A DNA stretch of 64,000 bases. It comes from Winogradskya humida (GTDB lineage Bacteria > Actinomycetota > Actinomycetes > Mycobacteriales > Micromonosporaceae). Each line of letters begins with the position of its first letter. Position 1 is the first letter of the stretch. The translations under genes and the position numbers were made by a program. The stretch spans positions 1 through 64,000 of the forward strand of contig NZ_BOMN01000122.1 of NCBI RefSeq assembly GCF_016862215.1, given 5' to 3'. This document shows, in pieces, positions 1-11,175 of this stretch. The notes beneath the pieces were generated by a model. It made no database searches, had not been told where the DNA came from, and saw only the letters and a list, made by a program, of their open reading frames with translations.

Positions 1-55
1 GGCGTACGACAGTTTCAGGCTCCATCACGCCCCCGGAGAACCCATGTGACTACCG

Positions 56-853
56 TCACCGGGAGGGCAGGCCCAGGCGTTCGAGGATTTCGCGGAGGCG
101 GTGGCGGCCGGCCATGGAGGCGGGGCCGGCGAGGCGGGTGAGAACGCGGTCGCTCCAGGTGCCGCGGAGGCCGAAGCGTTCGTTGTAGGCCGATAGTCTC
201 TTGTCGTACGCCTCGATGTGCGCGTCAGCGGCCGGGGCGTCGAACTGCTCGTGGTGCAGGACCGCGGCCTGCGGGAGGCGTGGCTTGACGTCGGCTTCTT
301 CCGTGGGGTCAGGGGTGCCGACGGCCAGCCCGAAGGTCGCCACCGTGCGCGGCGGCAGGCCGAGCTCCGCAGCGATCTCCTCGGGGTGGTTGCGGACCGC
401 GCCGACGAAGACCGAGCCCAGGCCGAGAGACTCCGCGGCAATAACCGCGTTCTGGGCGGCCAACGCAGTGTCGACGAAGCCGATGATGGTGGTTTCGAGG
501 TAGTCCGCGGCTTCGACCTGGGTTCCGGCGCGCTGGGCGAGGCGGTGGGCGCGGCCGAGGTCGGCGACCCAGATCAGGAACAGCGGGGCCTGGGCGACGA
601 AGGACTGGTTGCCGGCCAGCGCGGCCAGGCGGGCCTTGCGGGCGGGGTCCCGGACCGCCACCACGCTCCACGGTTGCAGGTTCGAGGACGTGGCCGCGGA
701 CTGGGCTGCGGCGATCAGCGCGGTGAGTTCGTCGTCGGTCACGTCGCGGGTGGTGAACTTGCGGACCGAACGGCGCTCGAGTTGCAGGCGCAGGACGTCG
801 TTGAGGACGCCGAGGGTGGCCAGCGGGTCGCCGTAGCGGGCGGCGGCGGGCAT
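56..853 (-). CDS. Nitroreductase-family FMN oxidoreductase
   Basis: A 265-residue NAD(P)H-dependent flavoprotein of the nitroreductase fold, closest in layout to NfsA/FRP-type enzymes. The N-terminal LERRSVRKFTTRDV segment is the usual FMN-phosphate binding start, followed by SSNLQPW, and FGLAVGTPD lies in the C-terminal half. It is the last gene of a 12-gene minus-strand operon and its ATG shares one base with the stop of the upstream monooxygenase, implying coupled translation. In that setting it could supply reduced FMN to the two-component monooxygenases, because the operon has no other obvious flavin reductase; this role is inference. The protein has two Met and no Cys. Positions 1-55 downstream of it show nothing I recognise. 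Confidence 0.85.
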   Translation of the reverse strand: MPAAARYGDPLATLGVLNDVLRLQLERRSVRKFTTRDVTDDELTALIAAAQSAATSSNLQPWSVVAVRDPARKARLAALAGNQSFVAQAPLFLIWVADLGRAHRLAQRAGTQVEAADYLETTIIGFVDTALAAQNAVIAAESLGLGSVFVGAVRNHPEEIAAELGLPPRTVATFGLAVGTPDPTEEADVKPRLPQAAVLHHEQFDAPAADAHIEAYDKRLSAYNERFGLRGTWSDRVLTRLAGPASMAGRHRLREILERLGLPSR

Positions 854-2181
854 CAGGCGGCCACCTCGAAAATGCCCTGACGGGCCGGAAGGCCGAGCCG
901 CCCGCGCAGGGTGGGGTGGGGGTATTCCTTCTGGAACAAGCCGTACTCCTGCAGGATCGGGACCACCAGGGTGGCGAAGTTCGGGAGGTCGACGGCGGTG
1001 TCGGCCGGCATGATCGTGAAGCCGTCAGCGGTTCCTGCCTCGAACCACGAGCGTAGGTCGTCGGCGACCTCCTGGGCAGAGCCGACCAGCAGGCGGTGAC
1101 CGGAGCCACCCGCGCCACGCTGGATCAGCTCGCGGGGCGTGCGGGGTGCGTCGGCGATCAGCGCGCGGGTGGAGACGCTGAAACCGGCGGAGAACGTGCT
1201 GCCGGGAACAAGATCCGGGAGGTCCGTGATGCTGATCGGGTCGTCCGGGCCGAAGGAACCAGGGGCCAGACCCAGGTTGGCCAGCAGGGACCCGGTGAGC
1301 GACTCGAGCGGCAGGGTGGCGTAGAGCTCCTGCTCACGGCGGCGGGCCTCAGAAGACGTCGCCGCGACGAGGACCACCACGCCGAGGGACACCTTCACGT
1401 CATCGGGGTGGCGGCCGGCGGCTGCGGCACGGTTGCGGATGTCGTCGCGGAAGGCCACCGCCTTGGCCTGGGTCTGGGCGACGGTGAAGACGACGTCGGC
1501 GTACTGTCCGGCCAGCGAGAGGCCGCCTTCGGAGCCGCCGGCCTGGACGATGACCGGGCGGCCCTGGGGTCCGGCGGGGACGGGGAGCGGGCCGGCGACG
1601 GAGAAGAACTCGCCGTCGTGGTCGACGCGGTGGATGCGGGACGGGTCGGCGTACTGTCCGGACTGTTTGTCGGCGACGATCGCGCCGGGATCCCAGCCGT
1701 CCCAGAGGCGGGTGACGACGTCGAGGAACTCGTGGGCGCGGCGGTAACGGGATTCCCTGTCGGGGTGGGTGGCGCGGCCGAAGTTGGCGGCTGCTGCGGG
1801 CGTACCCGTGGTCACGATGTTGACTGCTGCTCTGCCCTTGGTGACGTGGTCGAGGGCCTGGAAGCGGCGGGCGAGGTTGTAGGGCGAGTTGTAGGTCGTG
1901 GAGCTGGTGATGATCACGCCGAGGTTCGTGGTCGTGGCTGCCACGGCGCCGAGCAGGACCAGCGGGTCGAGGCCGGTGCCGGGGGCCTGTTCGATCTCGC
2001 CGCGCAGGGCGGGGCCGTCGCCCAGGAACACCGCGTCGATCTTCGCGTCCTCGGCGATGCGGGCGAGCCGCTGGAAGTGGTCGATGTCGAGATATGCGTA
2101 CGGGTCGACGTGCGGCAACCGCCACGCGTGCCGGAAGTGACCGGGCGTCATCAGCGACAGGTTCAGGTGGAATCCGGTCAT
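853..2181 (-). CDS. LLM-class flavin monooxygenase, NtaA/SnaA/DszA family
   Basis: A 442-residue FMNH2-dependent monooxygenase of the bacterial luciferase-like superfamily, in the nitrilotriacetate/DszA group. Members use reduced FMN and O2 to oxidise substrates, often breaking C-N or C-S bonds. Family marks in order are [61 protein letters not shown] and [16 protein letters not shown]. The start is the ATG at 2181 that forms an ATGA overlap with the previous gene; the open frame continues upstream but only over another gene. Full family length, three Met and no Cys. Context says sulfur or organonitrogen scavenging, but the substrate cannot be read from sequence. Confidence 0.9.
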   Translation of the reverse strand: MTGFHLNLSLMTPGHFRHAWRLPHVDPYAYLDIDHFQRLARIAEDAKIDAVFLGDGPALRGEIEQAPGTGLDPLVLLGAVAATTTNLGVIITSSTTYNSPYNLARRFQALDHVTKGRAAVNIVTTGTPAAAANFGRATHPDRESRYRRAHEFLDVVTRLWDGWDPGAIVADKQSGQYADPSRIHRVDHDGEFFSVAGPLPVPAGPQGRPVIVQAGGSEGGLSLAGQYADVVFTVAQTQAKAVAFRDDIRNRAAAAGRHPDDVKVSLGVVVLVAATSSEARRREQELYATLPLESLTGSLLANLGLAPGSFGPDDPISITDLPDLVPGSTFSAGFSVSTRALIADAPRTPRELIQRGAGGSGHRLLVGSAQEVADDLRSWFEAGTADGFTIMPADTAVDLPNFATLVVPILQEYGLFQKEYPHPTLRGRLGLPARQGIFEVAA

Positions 2182-3239
2182 GAGCGCACCCTCGAATCGG
2201 CGGGATGCCAGCCGAGCAGCGGCGCGAGGTCGCGGGCCCCGGCGGCGAGCAGCCGGCGGTGTTCGGCGAAGTCGGGCACCCCGGGGACGAAACTGATCAG
2301 CAGGTCGGTGATCTCGCGCAGCGCGGGATCGGTGGCGAGTTCGGCGGCCAGGGTCTCGGCGGGGCCGAGCAGCGCGTGGTCGGCCGCGAGGTATTCCTCG
2401 ACGGTCAGGTCCGCGACGTCGCGGCGGGCGGACAGCCAGCTCTGCCAGCGCCGCGCGCCCGGGGTGACGAGCCGGGCCGCCTCGGCCAGGTCCGGGTGCG
2501 GGTAGACGGCCCGTGACACCTGAACCCGGGGTTCGTGGTCGGGGTCGGTCCAGGCCGCGCGGTAGGCGTCGATCCATTCCGCCTGCTGCCTCTGGGCGTC
2601 GCGGACGGTGCCGCCGCGCCATCCGGTCGCGCGGGAGAGCTGCAGGCCGTCCCCGGCCCGGCCCGCTGCGGCTGCGGCTGCGTGGGCGAGGTCCGGGTCG
2701 CCGGTGGTGGCCTGCCAGAGCCTCTCCCGTACGCCCGAGGCCGGCGGATGCAGCACCTCCCCCAAACTGTTCAGCGCCGCCCCGCCGAGCACGTCGTGCA
2801 GCCGCGCCACCGACTCGTCGAAGAGCCGGTGCCGGTCGCCGAGGTCCTTCCCGAACGCCTCCCACGCGCCCGGGAACGGCCCCGATCCCACGCCGAGCTC
2901 GAGCCGCCCACCGCTGAGCGCGTCGAGCGTGGTCGCGTCCTCGGCGACCTTGAGGGGGTCTTCGAGCGGCAGCACGAGCACGCCGGTGCCGAGCCCGATC
3001 CGGTTGGTGTGCTGGGCGATCGCGGCGAGCAGCACCAGCGGCGCCGACACGTGCTCGCGGCCCTGCCGGAAGTGCCGCTGGATGACCCAGCCCGAGTCGT
3101 AACCCAGGTTCTCGGCGATGACGAACAGATCGATCGCTTCCTGGTACGCGCGGGCGGGCGGCAGATCCGCGTCGAGGTGCAGCAGGAATCCCAGCCGGAA
3201 GGGCCGCCCGTCGCGCAGTCCGGCTCCGATGGGGGCCAT
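2178..3239 (-). CDS. LLM-class luciferase-like monooxygenase
   Basis: A 353-residue luciferase-like flavoprotein of a different subgroup from its neighbours. Visible marks are [12 protein letters not shown] near the N-terminus, [18 protein letters not shown], the flavin-proximal [11 protein letters not shown] and a C-terminal half rich in Ala and Arg. It probably acts with reduced flavin supplied by a partner reductase. It overlaps the downstream monooxygenase by four bases (ATGA) and touches the upstream aldo/keto reductase by one base. Apart from the initiator Met the protein contains no Met and no Cys, which is remarkable for 353 residues. The substrate is unknown. Confidence 0.85.
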   Translation of the reverse strand: MAPIGAGLRDGRPFRLGFLLHLDADLPPARAYQEAIDLFVIAENLGYDSGWVIQRHFRQGREHVSAPLVLLAAIAQHTNRIGLGTGVLVLPLEDPLKVAEDATTLDALSGGRLELGVGSGPFPGAWEAFGKDLGDRHRLFDESVARLHDVLGGAALNSLGEVLHPPASGVRERLWQATTGDPDLAHAAAAAAGRAGDGLQLSRATGWRGGTVRDAQRQQAEWIDAYRAAWTDPDHEPRVQVSRAVYPHPDLAEAARLVTPGARRWQSWLSARRDVADLTVEEYLAADHALLGPAETLAAELATDPALREITDLLISFVPGVPDFAEHRRLLAAGARDLAPLLGWHPADSRVRS

Positions 3240-4222
3240 CAGAGCCGCAACCCCGTTCCGTGTACGCCGTACTTGTCGACAACCGCCAGCTCGTCATCGG
3301 TCAGCGGCGCGAAGTCGAGCGCCTTGACGTTGTGGTCGAGTTGCTCCGTCGAACTGGCACCGATCAGCGCGGAGGTCACCTCGGGGCGGCGCAGCACCCA
3401 CTGCAGGGCGAGCTGGGCGAGTGACTGGCCCCGTTGCGCGGCGAGCTTGTTGAGCCCGGTGATCCGCTCGCGATAGGTCTCGTCGATCACGTCCGGTGAC
3501 AGGAACGCGCTGTTCTGCGCCCGTGCCCCGGCGGGGACGCCGTCGAGGTACTTGTCGGTGAGCAGCCCCTGCGCGAGCGGCGAGTAGACGACCAGCCCGA
3601 ACCCGTCCTCCTCGGCGACCTCCAGGAGCCCGGTCAGCTCGGGACGCCGGTCGAAGATCGAGTAGCGGGGCTGGTGGACCAGCAGCGGAACCCCGGCGCG
3701 GCGCAGCAGCCCGGCGATCTCGTGCGCGCGGTCGGCCGGGTAGTTGGAGATGCCGGCGTAGAGCGCCTTGCCCTGCTGCACGGCGGCGGCCAGCGCGCTG
3801 ACCGTCTCGTCGAGGGGCGTGGTGAGGTCGGGGCTGTGGCTGTAGAAGATGTCGACGTAGTCGGTGCCCAGGTCGCGCAGGCTCTGGTCGAGCGAGCCCA
3901 GCAGCGATTTGCGGGACGCGCCGCGCTGGTAGGGCCCGGGGCCGATCGGGTTGCCGGCCTTGGTTGACAGGATCAGTTCGTCACGGTGCGGGGCGAGGTC
4001 GCGTTTGAGCACGGTCCCGAAGAACTGCTGGGCGGCGCGGTGCGGCGGGCCGTACCTGTCCGCATTGTCGAAGTGGGTGATGCCCAGGTCGAACGCGTGC
4101 AGCACGATCTCCCGCTGGGTCTCGTACGCGTAGTCGGTGCCGAACTTCTGCCACAGCCCGAACGAGAACGCGGACAGGTCGAGGCCGGAGCGCCCGGCGC
4201 GGCGGTAGGGCAACAGGGTCAT
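3239..4222 (-). CDS. Aldo/keto reductase (YghZ/MgrA-like)
   Basis: A 327-residue NADPH-dependent aldo/keto reductase with a TIM-barrel, resembling the L-glyceraldehyde-3-phosphate reductase or Kv-beta-like branch. The catalytic tetrad is visible as the Asp and Tyr of [10 protein letters not shown], the Lys of LSTKAGNP and the His of FYSHSPD. It could reduce aldehydes released when sulfonates or sulfones are oxidatively cleaved by the neighbouring monooxygenases; that is inference from context. Its ATG lies at the end of a 29-bp tandem duplication that now separates it from the upstream reductase. The protein has only the initiator Met and no Cys. Confidence 0.88.
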   Translation of the reverse strand: MTLLPYRRAGRSGLDLSAFSFGLWQKFGTDYAYETQREIVLHAFDLGITHFDNADRYGPPHRAAQQFFGTVLKRDLAPHRDELILSTKAGNPIGPGPYQRGASRKSLLGSLDQSLRDLGTDYVDIFYSHSPDLTTPLDETVSALAAAVQQGKALYAGISNYPADRAHEIAGLLRRAGVPLLVHQPRYSIFDRRPELTGLLEVAEEDGFGLVVYSPLAQGLLTDKYLDGVPAGARAQNSAFLSPDVIDETYRERITGLNKLAAQRGQSLAQLALQWVLRRPEVTSALIGASSTEQLDHNVKALDFAPLTDDELAVVDKYGVHGTGLRL

Positions 4223-4276
4223 CGGGGCAGGCCTTTCAGGCGCAGGGTCATCGGGGCAGGCCTTTCAGGCGCAGGG
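4214..4276. repeat. 29-bp perfect tandem duplication across a stop/start junction
   Basis: Two adjacent copies of a 29-bp unit start at 4214 and 4243, with five further matching bases. Each copy carries an ATGA. In the first (upstream on the minus strand) the TGA ends the 4248-5282 reductase; in the second the ATG starts the 3239-4222 reductase. Without the duplication the two genes would overlap by ATGA like most others in this operon. Confidence 0.95.
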
Positions 4277-5282
4277 CGGACGGCTGCAGGGACGGGGTGT
4301 CGCGGCCGGTGTCACGTTCGAGGAAGTGGGTGCCGGGGTCGACGATCTCGTCGATGCGGTCCAGCACCTCAGGATCAAGATCAACTGCCGAGGCCTTGAG
4401 GTACGCGTCCAGGTGGCTCTGCGTACGCGGCCCGATGATGACGCTGCTGATCGCGGGGTGGTTCAACGCGAACGCCACCGCCAGCTCGACCAGCGTCAGC
4501 CCGTGTTCGTCCGCGAGCGTCGCCAGGGCGTCGGCGGCGGCGAGTTTGCGCTGGTTGCGGTCGAGCGTGATGTCGAAGCGCCCGGGGATCAGCTCGGCGC
4601 GTGCGGACGCGGGCTGCTCGGCGCCGACCCGGTAGCCCCCGGAGAGCCAGCCGGCGGCGAGCGGGCCGTAACTGAGCACGCCCACGCCGTACTTGCGAAC
4701 CACCGGGAAGACTTCCCGTTCGGCGCTACGGACGAGCAGCGAATACGGCAGCTGCTCGGTGTGCGGCGCGGTGAGCCCGTGCTTCTCGGCCAGCCACTGC
4801 GCCTCGACGAGCTGATGCGCAGGGAACACCGACGTGCCGTAGTAGCGGATCTTCCCCTGCCGGATCAGGTCGTCGAGCGTCCGCAGTGTCTCCAGCAGGT
4901 CGGTGCGCGGGTCGGGCCGGTGCGCCTGGTAGAGGTCGAGATGGTCGGTGCCGAGCCGGCGCAGGCTGTCCTCGACGGCGCGGACGATCCAGGCCCGCGA
5001 GTTCCCGGCGTGGCGGGGGTTGTCGCCGACCTGACCGTGGAACTTCGTGGCCAGGAAGACGTCGTCCCGGCGCCCCGCGAGCGCTTTGCCGACGATCTGT
5101 TCCGAGACGCCCTGCGCGTACACGTCGGCGGTGTCCACGGCCGTGAGGCCGGCGTCGAGGGCGGCCTGGATGATCCGGATGCTCTCGGCTTCCTCCTGGT
5201 GCCGGCCGAAGTTCATCGTGCCGAGCGTCAACGGGCTGATCAGGAGTCCCGTGCGCCCGAGAACGCGGTCTGCTGTGCTCAT
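4248..5282 (-). CDS. Aldo/keto reductase
   Basis: A 344-residue aldo/keto reductase, a distant paralogue of the next gene. Tetrad residues appear in VDTADVYAQG (Asp, Tyr), LATKFHG (Lys) and YQAHRPDPR (His); SVIIGPRTQSHLD is the usual C-terminal NADP-phosphate binding stretch. I chose the ATG at 5282 (MSTADRVLG) over the longer frame because the upstream extension is unlike the family and would run into the preceding gene. The last codons (ALRLKGLPR) are encoded in the first copy of the 29-bp duplication. Two Met and no Cys. Probably reduces a carbonyl product of the monooxygenases; substrate unknown. Confidence 0.87.
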   Translation of the reverse strand: MSTADRVLGRTGLLISPLTLGTMNFGRHQEEAESIRIIQAALDAGLTAVDTADVYAQGVSEQIVGKALAGRRDDVFLATKFHGQVGDNPRHAGNSRAWIVRAVEDSLRRLGTDHLDLYQAHRPDPRTDLLETLRTLDDLIRQGKIRYYGTSVFPAHQLVEAQWLAEKHGLTAPHTEQLPYSLLVRSAEREVFPVVRKYGVGVLSYGPLAAGWLSGGYRVGAEQPASARAELIPGRFDITLDRNQRKLAAADALATLADEHGLTLVELAVAFALNHPAISSVIIGPRTQSHLDAYLKASAVDLDPEVLDRIDEIVDPGTHFLERDTGRDTPSLQPSALRLKGLPR

Positions 5283-5290
5283 GGTTCCCC

Positions 5291-6480
5291 TCAGAAGAGT
5301 CCGGTCGTGGGCGGTTCCTCGGCGGTCAGGTGATAGGCACCCGCCACCGCGGCCTTCCACTGCCGGGGGTTGTGGTTGGCGACGGTGCGGGCGTTGCGCC
5401 AGTGCCGGTCGAAGCCGAGATCACGGCCGGTCGCTGAGCCCCCGCCGACGTCGAAGAGCAGTTCCGCGGCGTGCAGCGCGGACTCGATGGCGGTCACGCC
5501 GGTCTGGGCGACGGTCACCGCCGCTCGGGCGCCGGCTTCGCGGGCTGCCGGGCCTTGTTTCTCGCGTACGGCCTGAAGTTCCTCCGCCGCGAGCAGCACG
5601 ACTGAGCGCGCGGCGTGGGCGTGCACGGCGATCCGGCCTACGGTCTCCCGCACGTACGGGTCCTGCACGCTGGTCGCCGCCGTACTGTGCTTGATCGGCC
5701 GGGCCCGCTCCCGCGCGAACACCACCGCATCGTCGAGCGCCGCCGCGGCGATCCCCGCCTCGATCGCCGCGAGATACAACTGGGCGAACGACCCGAGCCA
5801 CGGGCTGTCCAGCCGCGACGTGTCCCGAACGGTCACCTCGTCGGCACCGACCCGCACGTTCACGAGCCGGGTGGTGCCGCTGGCGGTGAGCCGCTGCCCG
5901 ACGGCGTCGAAGTCGTCGAGACGCTGCACCCCGGCCCGGTCCACCGGCACGGTGAAGCTCAGCAGCGTGCCGTCCTCGTCGGTGGCTGTACCGGAGAACC
6001 AGTTCGCGTAGAGGCCCCCGGTCGAGTAGTACTTCTCGCCGTTCACCAGGTACCCGTTCTCCTCACGCCGGATGGTCGTGTGGACGGAACCGCTCGCGCC
6101 GCCGGACCGCTCGTTGCCGGTGCCCGCGAAGAGATCCCCGGCGCGCAGCCGGTGCAGGGTCGTCGCGCGGTGGGGCAGGTCCGGGCGGGACGCGACCTGG
6201 TTGGCGGTCAGGAAGCTGCTGCGCAACGCCTGCGCCACGTTGGAGTCCGCGCGCCCGATCGCGATGATCAGGTCGAACACGTCCCGCAGTCTTCCCCCGG
6301 CGCCGCCGTCGCGGGCGGAGATCCCGGTCAGCGTGATCCGCTGCTCGGCAAGCGCCCGCACGTCCTCGAACGCGTAGGTCCGGGTCCGGTCCCGCTCCGC
6401 CGCGCCCGTCGCCAGCCGGCGCAGGATCGGCTCGACACCGCCCCGGATGTCCTCGACGCTCAGCGTCACCAGCTCGGCGG

Positions 6481-6484
<4 letters not shown>
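5291..6484 (-). CDS. SfnB-family (DszC-like) acyl-CoA dehydrogenase-fold monooxygenase
   Basis: A 397-residue member of the acyl-CoA dehydrogenase fold that matches the SfnB/DszC branch linked to sulfur acquisition rather than fatty-acid oxidation. Segments supporting this are GNERSGGASGS, VNGEKYYSTGGLYANW, QRLTASGTTRLVNVRV and the C-terminal FDRHWRNARTVANHNP, a hallmark of the DszC/SfnB group. These enzymes use reduced flavin and O2 on organosulfur compounds (DszC on dibenzothiophene; SfnB in dimethyl sulfone use). It overlaps the downstream-translated neighbour at 6481 by ATGA and is 8 bases from the next gene. The whole protein has only the initiator Met and no Cys. Confidence 0.88.
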
Positions 6485-7541
<1,057 letters not shown>

Positions 7542-7545
<4 letters not shown>

Positions 7546-8780
7546 GCGGGGATCACCTCTGACTCGGGGAGCAAAGCGGGGACAGCGGGCAGCCCGAGAC
7601 CGAGGTGGTCGCGCAGGGTGGTGCCCTCATACTCGGTGCGGAACAGGCCGCGGCGCTGCAGGACGGGGATGACGTGGTCGGCGAAGTCGTCGAAGCCCGA
7701 CGGCAGGACGTCCGGCATCACGTTGAAGCCGTCCGCCGCGCCGGCGCGGAACCATTGCTCGATGTCGTCGGCGATCTGTTCGGGGGTGCCGGTCACGATG
7801 CGGTGCCCACCGCCGCCGGAGAGTTTCTTGAGCAGCTGCCCGAGCGTCGGGTTGTCCCGGTCGATGATCGCCTTGACGACGCGGTAGAACGTCTGCGAGC
7901 CACCGGCCTGGTCGGGTTCGACGAGCAACGAAGCGGGAATCGGTTCGTCGTCGGACAGCCCGTCGAGGGAGAAGCCGAGTTGACCGGCCAGGCGGCTCCG
8001 GGCGTACGCATCGGGTAACAGGTTGTCGAGCAGTTCCCTGCGCGCCCGGGCCTCGGCCTCGGTGCTGCCCACGACGGTCGAGAGGCCGGGCAGGACCACG
8101 AGTTCGTCGGGGTTGCGGCCGAACGCGGCGGCGCCGTCGCGCAGCTCGGTGCGGAATGCGCGGGCGTGGGCGAGGTCCTGGTCGGCGGAGAAGATGACCT
8201 CGCCGACGCGGGAGGCCAGGCGTTTGCCGTCCGTGGAGCCGCCGGCCTGGACCACGACCGGGCGGCCCTGCGGGGAGAGCAGGCGGGTGCGGGCGGCCCA
8301 CGCGGCGATGACCTGGGTGGCGACGTCGGCGGCGCGTTCGTAGCGGGTGGCGTGTTCGAGTTCGCCGCGGCGGCCGAAGTTGCGGGCGGCGACCGGGCCG
8401 GCGGTGGTGACGACGTTCCAGCCGAAGCGGCCGCCGCTGACGTGGTCGAGGTCGCCGAGGCGGCGGGCGAGCTCGACCGGGTCGTTGTAGGTGGAGGAGA
8501 GCGTACCGATCAGGCCGATCTTCTCGGTCTGCGCGGCGATGCGGGCCAGGACCGTGGTGGGTTCGAGGTTGTTGGCCGTGCGGTGCTTGACGCTCGGGTC
8601 GAGCGACGGGCCGTCGGCCAGGAAGACGGCGTCCAGCTTCGCCTGCTCGGCCTTCTTCGCGATCGACGTGTAGTGGTCGATCGTGTAGCTCGCGGTGCCG
8701 TCGGTGCCCGGGAAGCGCCACGAGCCCCCGAACACGCCCGCGTTGAGAATGTTGACGTTGATGTGCAGCTGACGGGTCAT
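7542..8780 (-). CDS. LLM-class flavin monooxygenase, DszA/NtaA family, internally shortened
   Basis: A 412-residue FMNH2-dependent monooxygenase with FLADGPSLDP, SSTYNDPVELARR, GRFGWNVVTT, ARNFGRRGELEHATRY and PQGRPVVVQAGGSTDG. Compared with the paralogue at 853-2181 it has a clean in-frame loss of about 36 residues between IAAW and SPQGRP. This removes the segment that normally carries DGEFF-V-GPL, which helps shape the active-site insertion. ATG at 8780 overlaps the ATPase gene by ATGA; the longer open frame upstream belongs to other genes. Two Met, no Cys. Probably still folds as a barrel, but substrate range may differ from full-length relatives. Confidence 0.85.
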
Positions 8781-10369
8781 CGCGTACTCCTCAGGTCCCG
8801 GCCGGGGATCGCGTCGAGCAACCGCCGGGTGTAGTCGTGCTGGGGTGCGTGGAAGACCTCCTCGACCGGGCCGGTCTCGACCACGGCACCGTCCTTCATC
8901 ACCGTGACGTCGTCGGCGATCAGCCGGACGACGCCGAGGTCGTGGGTCACGAAGACGTAGCTGAGCCCGGACTCGGCCTGCAGGTCGACGAGCAGCTGCA
9001 GGATCTGCGCCTGCACCGACACGTCGAGCGCGCTGACCGCCTCGTCGAGCACCAGGATCCCGGGGTTCAGCGCGAGGGCCCGGGCGATCGCCACCCGCTG
9101 GCGCTGACCGCCGGAGAGCTGGCCGGGCAGGCGGTTCAGGTAGCTCTCGTCGAGGGCGACCGCTTTCAGCAGTTCCGCTGCGCGGCCTTCGATGGGTACG
9201 CCGAACGCCCGCAACGGTTCCTCGACGAGCCGCCGGACGGTGAAGCGCGGGTCGAGCGACGTGTAGGGGTTCTGGAACACGAACTGCAGGTCGCGGCGGA
9301 TCGTACGGAGCTCGCGGCGGTTCAGGGCGGTCAGCTCGGTGGCGCCCACGTGCACGGTGCCGCTGTCCGCCGTGGTGAAACCGGCCAGGATCCCCGCGAG
9401 GGTGGACTTGCCGGCGCCGGACTCGCCGACGATGGCGTGCGTGGTTCCCTTGCGTACCACCAGGTCCGCGGTTTTCAGGGCGTGGACGTGTTTGTAGGAC
9501 TTGGACAGCGCGCGCGCTTCGAGGGCGACCAGGCCGGTGGCGCTGGTGTTGTCGCGCAGGCGGCCGTGGTGCTGGGCCGGGGAGGCGGCGAGCAGGCGGC
9601 GGGTGTAGTCGTCGGTGGGCTGGTCCAGGATCTGCCGGACCGGGCCGTGCTCGACGATCTCGCCGGCGCGCATGACCAGGATCCGGTCGGCGCGTTCCAG
9701 GGCGACACCCAGGTCGTGGGTCACCAGCAGGATCCCGATGCCGAGGCGTTCGCGCAGCCCGGCCAGGTGGTCGAGGATGACCTTCTGGACGGTGACGTCG
9801 AGGGCGCTGGTCGGCTCGTCCGCCACGATGATCTTCGGGTGACCGGCGAGCGCGATGGCGATCAGGGCGCGCTGTTTCATGCCGCCGCTGAGCTCGTGCG
9901 GGAACTGCTGGAACACCCGCTCGGCGTCCTGCAGGCCCGCGGTGCGCAGGCTCTCCAGCGCAGCCGCGCGGTAGTCGGCCGCAGTGCCGGGGCGGGGTGC
10001 GTTGAACCGGACGGCCTCGATGACCTGGTGGCCGATGCGTTTGGTCGGGTTCAAGGAGGTGTTCGGGTCCTGGGGGATGAAACCGACGTAGTTTCCGCGT
10101 ACGCGTGCCATGCGCTTGTCGTTCCACCCGGTGACCTCGACGCCCGAATAGGCGATCGAGCCGGACCTGCGCCGGGCGACGGGTGGGAGAAGCCCGAGCG
10201 CGCCCTGGACCAGCGTCGTCTTGCCGGAGCCGGATTCCCCCACCAGCGCGACCAGCTCGCCCGGTTCGACGTGCAGGCTCACACCGCGGACCGCGGGTGT
10301 CCACCGCCGACGCCCGGCCGGGTAGTCGATGGCGAGATCGGTGATCCGGAGCAGGGGGTCGTGGGTCAC
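8777..10369 (-). CDS. Dipeptide/organosulfur-type ABC transporter, fused double ATPase
   Basis: A 530-residue protein with two complete ABC ATPase domains in one chain, equivalent to DppD plus DppF. The first half has Walker A GESGSGKTT, signature LSGGMKQR and Walker B IIVADEPTSALD. The second has GESGAGKST, LSGGQRQR and ILVLDEAVSALD, so the second Walker B ends DEA rather than DEP. Each half carries the DYTRRLLA-type C-terminal motif of Opp/Dpp ATPases. The start is the GTG at 10369, which overlaps the permease stop as GTGA; the longer frame is out of family. It powers the permease pair encoded just upstream. Confidence 0.9.
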   Translation of the reverse strand: MTHDPLLRITDLAIDYPAGRRRWTPAVRGVSLHVEPGELVALVGESGSGKTTLVQGALGLLPPVARRRSGSIAYSGVEVTGWNDKRMARVRGNYVGFIPQDPNTSLNPTKRIGHQVIEAVRFNAPRPGTAADYRAAALESLRTAGLQDAERVFQQFPHELSGGMKQRALIAIALAGHPKIIVADEPTSALDVTVQKVILDHLAGLRERLGIGILLVTHDLGVALERADRILVMRAGEIVEHGPVRQILDQPTDDYTRRLLAASPAQHHGRLRDNTSATGLVALEARALSKSYKHVHALKTADLVVRKGTTHAIVGESGAGKSTLAGILAGFTTADSGTVHVGATELTALNRRELRTIRRDLQFVFQNPYTSLDPRFTVRRLVEEPLRAFGVPIEGRAAELLKAVALDESYLNRLPGQLSGGQRQRVAIARALALNPGILVLDEAVSALDVSVQAQILQLLVDLQAESGLSYVFVTHDLGVVRLIADDVTVMKDGAVVETGPVEEVFHAPQHDYTRRLLDAIPGRDLRSTR

Positions 10370-11175
10370 CGGCTGTGCTCCTTCCGGAACGAGGTGCTGA
10401 TGCGGTGGGTGGCGATGACCACGACCGCGAGGGCGACCCCGGGCAGGATCGAGGCCCAGGGATGTACGGCGACGTAGTCCCGGCCCTCCGCGACGAGCAG
10501 TCCCCATTCGGGTTGCGGGGGCGGGGCGCCGTAGCCGAGGAAGCCGAGCGACGCGACGGCGAGGACCGCGGTGCCCACCTCGAGGGCGGCCAGCGCGACC
10601 ACGGAGCTGAGCGAGTTCGGGACGACGTGGCGGAGCATGACGCCGATCCGGCCGACGCCGAGGCCGTACGCCGCCCGTACGTAGTCCTGATGCACGACCG
10701 ACAGCACTTGCGCCCGCATCACCCGTGCGAACGACGCGATCGACGAGACGCCGACGGCCAGGGCGATGTTGTTGGTGGAGTAGCCGAGCACCGACACGAC
10801 CACCATCGCGAGCAGCAGGCTGGGGATCGCCAGGAACACGTCCACCACCCGCATGATCGCGGTGTCGGCGATGCCCCCGCTGAACCCGGCGATCAGCCCG
10901 ACGGCGGTGCCGATGCCGAACGCGATGACCACGGCCAGCAGCGTGGCCGTCAGCGTGGTGTGCGCGCCGTAGACGCTGCGGGCGAACAGGTCGCGGCCCA
11001 GCCGGTCGGTGCCGAACCAGTGCTCGGCGCTCGGTGGCGCGAAGCTCGCGGCGGTGTCCCCGGCGTACGGGCTGTACGACGTGAACAACTGCGGGGCGAC
11101 GGCCCAGCCGATGACGACGAGCACCACGAGCCACGCTAGGAGCAGGACCGGTTGCTGCAGCCGGCGGGTGATCAT
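10366..11175 (-). CDS. DppC-like ABC transporter permease
   Basis: A 269-residue inner-membrane permease with an N-terminal membrane anchor, HWFGTDRLGRDLFARSVYGA (the DppC-type N-domain motif), about six hydrophobic segments and the EAA-like loop ARVMRAQ to RIGVMLRHVVPNS. It pairs with the 11172-12119 permease and the double ATPase to import a peptide-sized or organosulfur ligand captured by the 12124-13839 binding protein. The ATG at 11175 gives an ATGA overlap with the previous gene; a longer open frame exists but overlaps coding sequence. Five Met, no Cys. Confidence 0.9.
   Translation of the reverse strand: MITRRLQQPVLLLAWLVVLVVIGWAVAPQLFTSYSPYAGDTAASFAPPSAEHWFGTDRLGRDLFARSVYGAHTTLTATLLAVVIAFGIGTAVGLIAGFSGGIADTAIMRVVDVFLAIPSLLLAMVVVSVLGYSTNNIALAVGVSSIASFARVMRAQVLSVVHQDYVRAAYGLGVGRIGVMLRHVVPNSLSSVVALAALEVGTAVLAVASLGFLGYGAPPPQPEWGLLVAEGRDYVAVHPWASILPGVALAVVVIATHRISTSFRKEHSR

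Noticed and set aside
853-3297. 814-codon frame suggesting a giant fused protein
   Set aside because: The first 372 codons are an out-of-frame reading of the 2178-3239 monooxygenase; the real start is the ATG at 2181.
4214-4276. Attachment site or insertion-sequence target duplication
   Set aside because: The copies are directly adjacent with nothing between them, so it is a simple tandem duplication.
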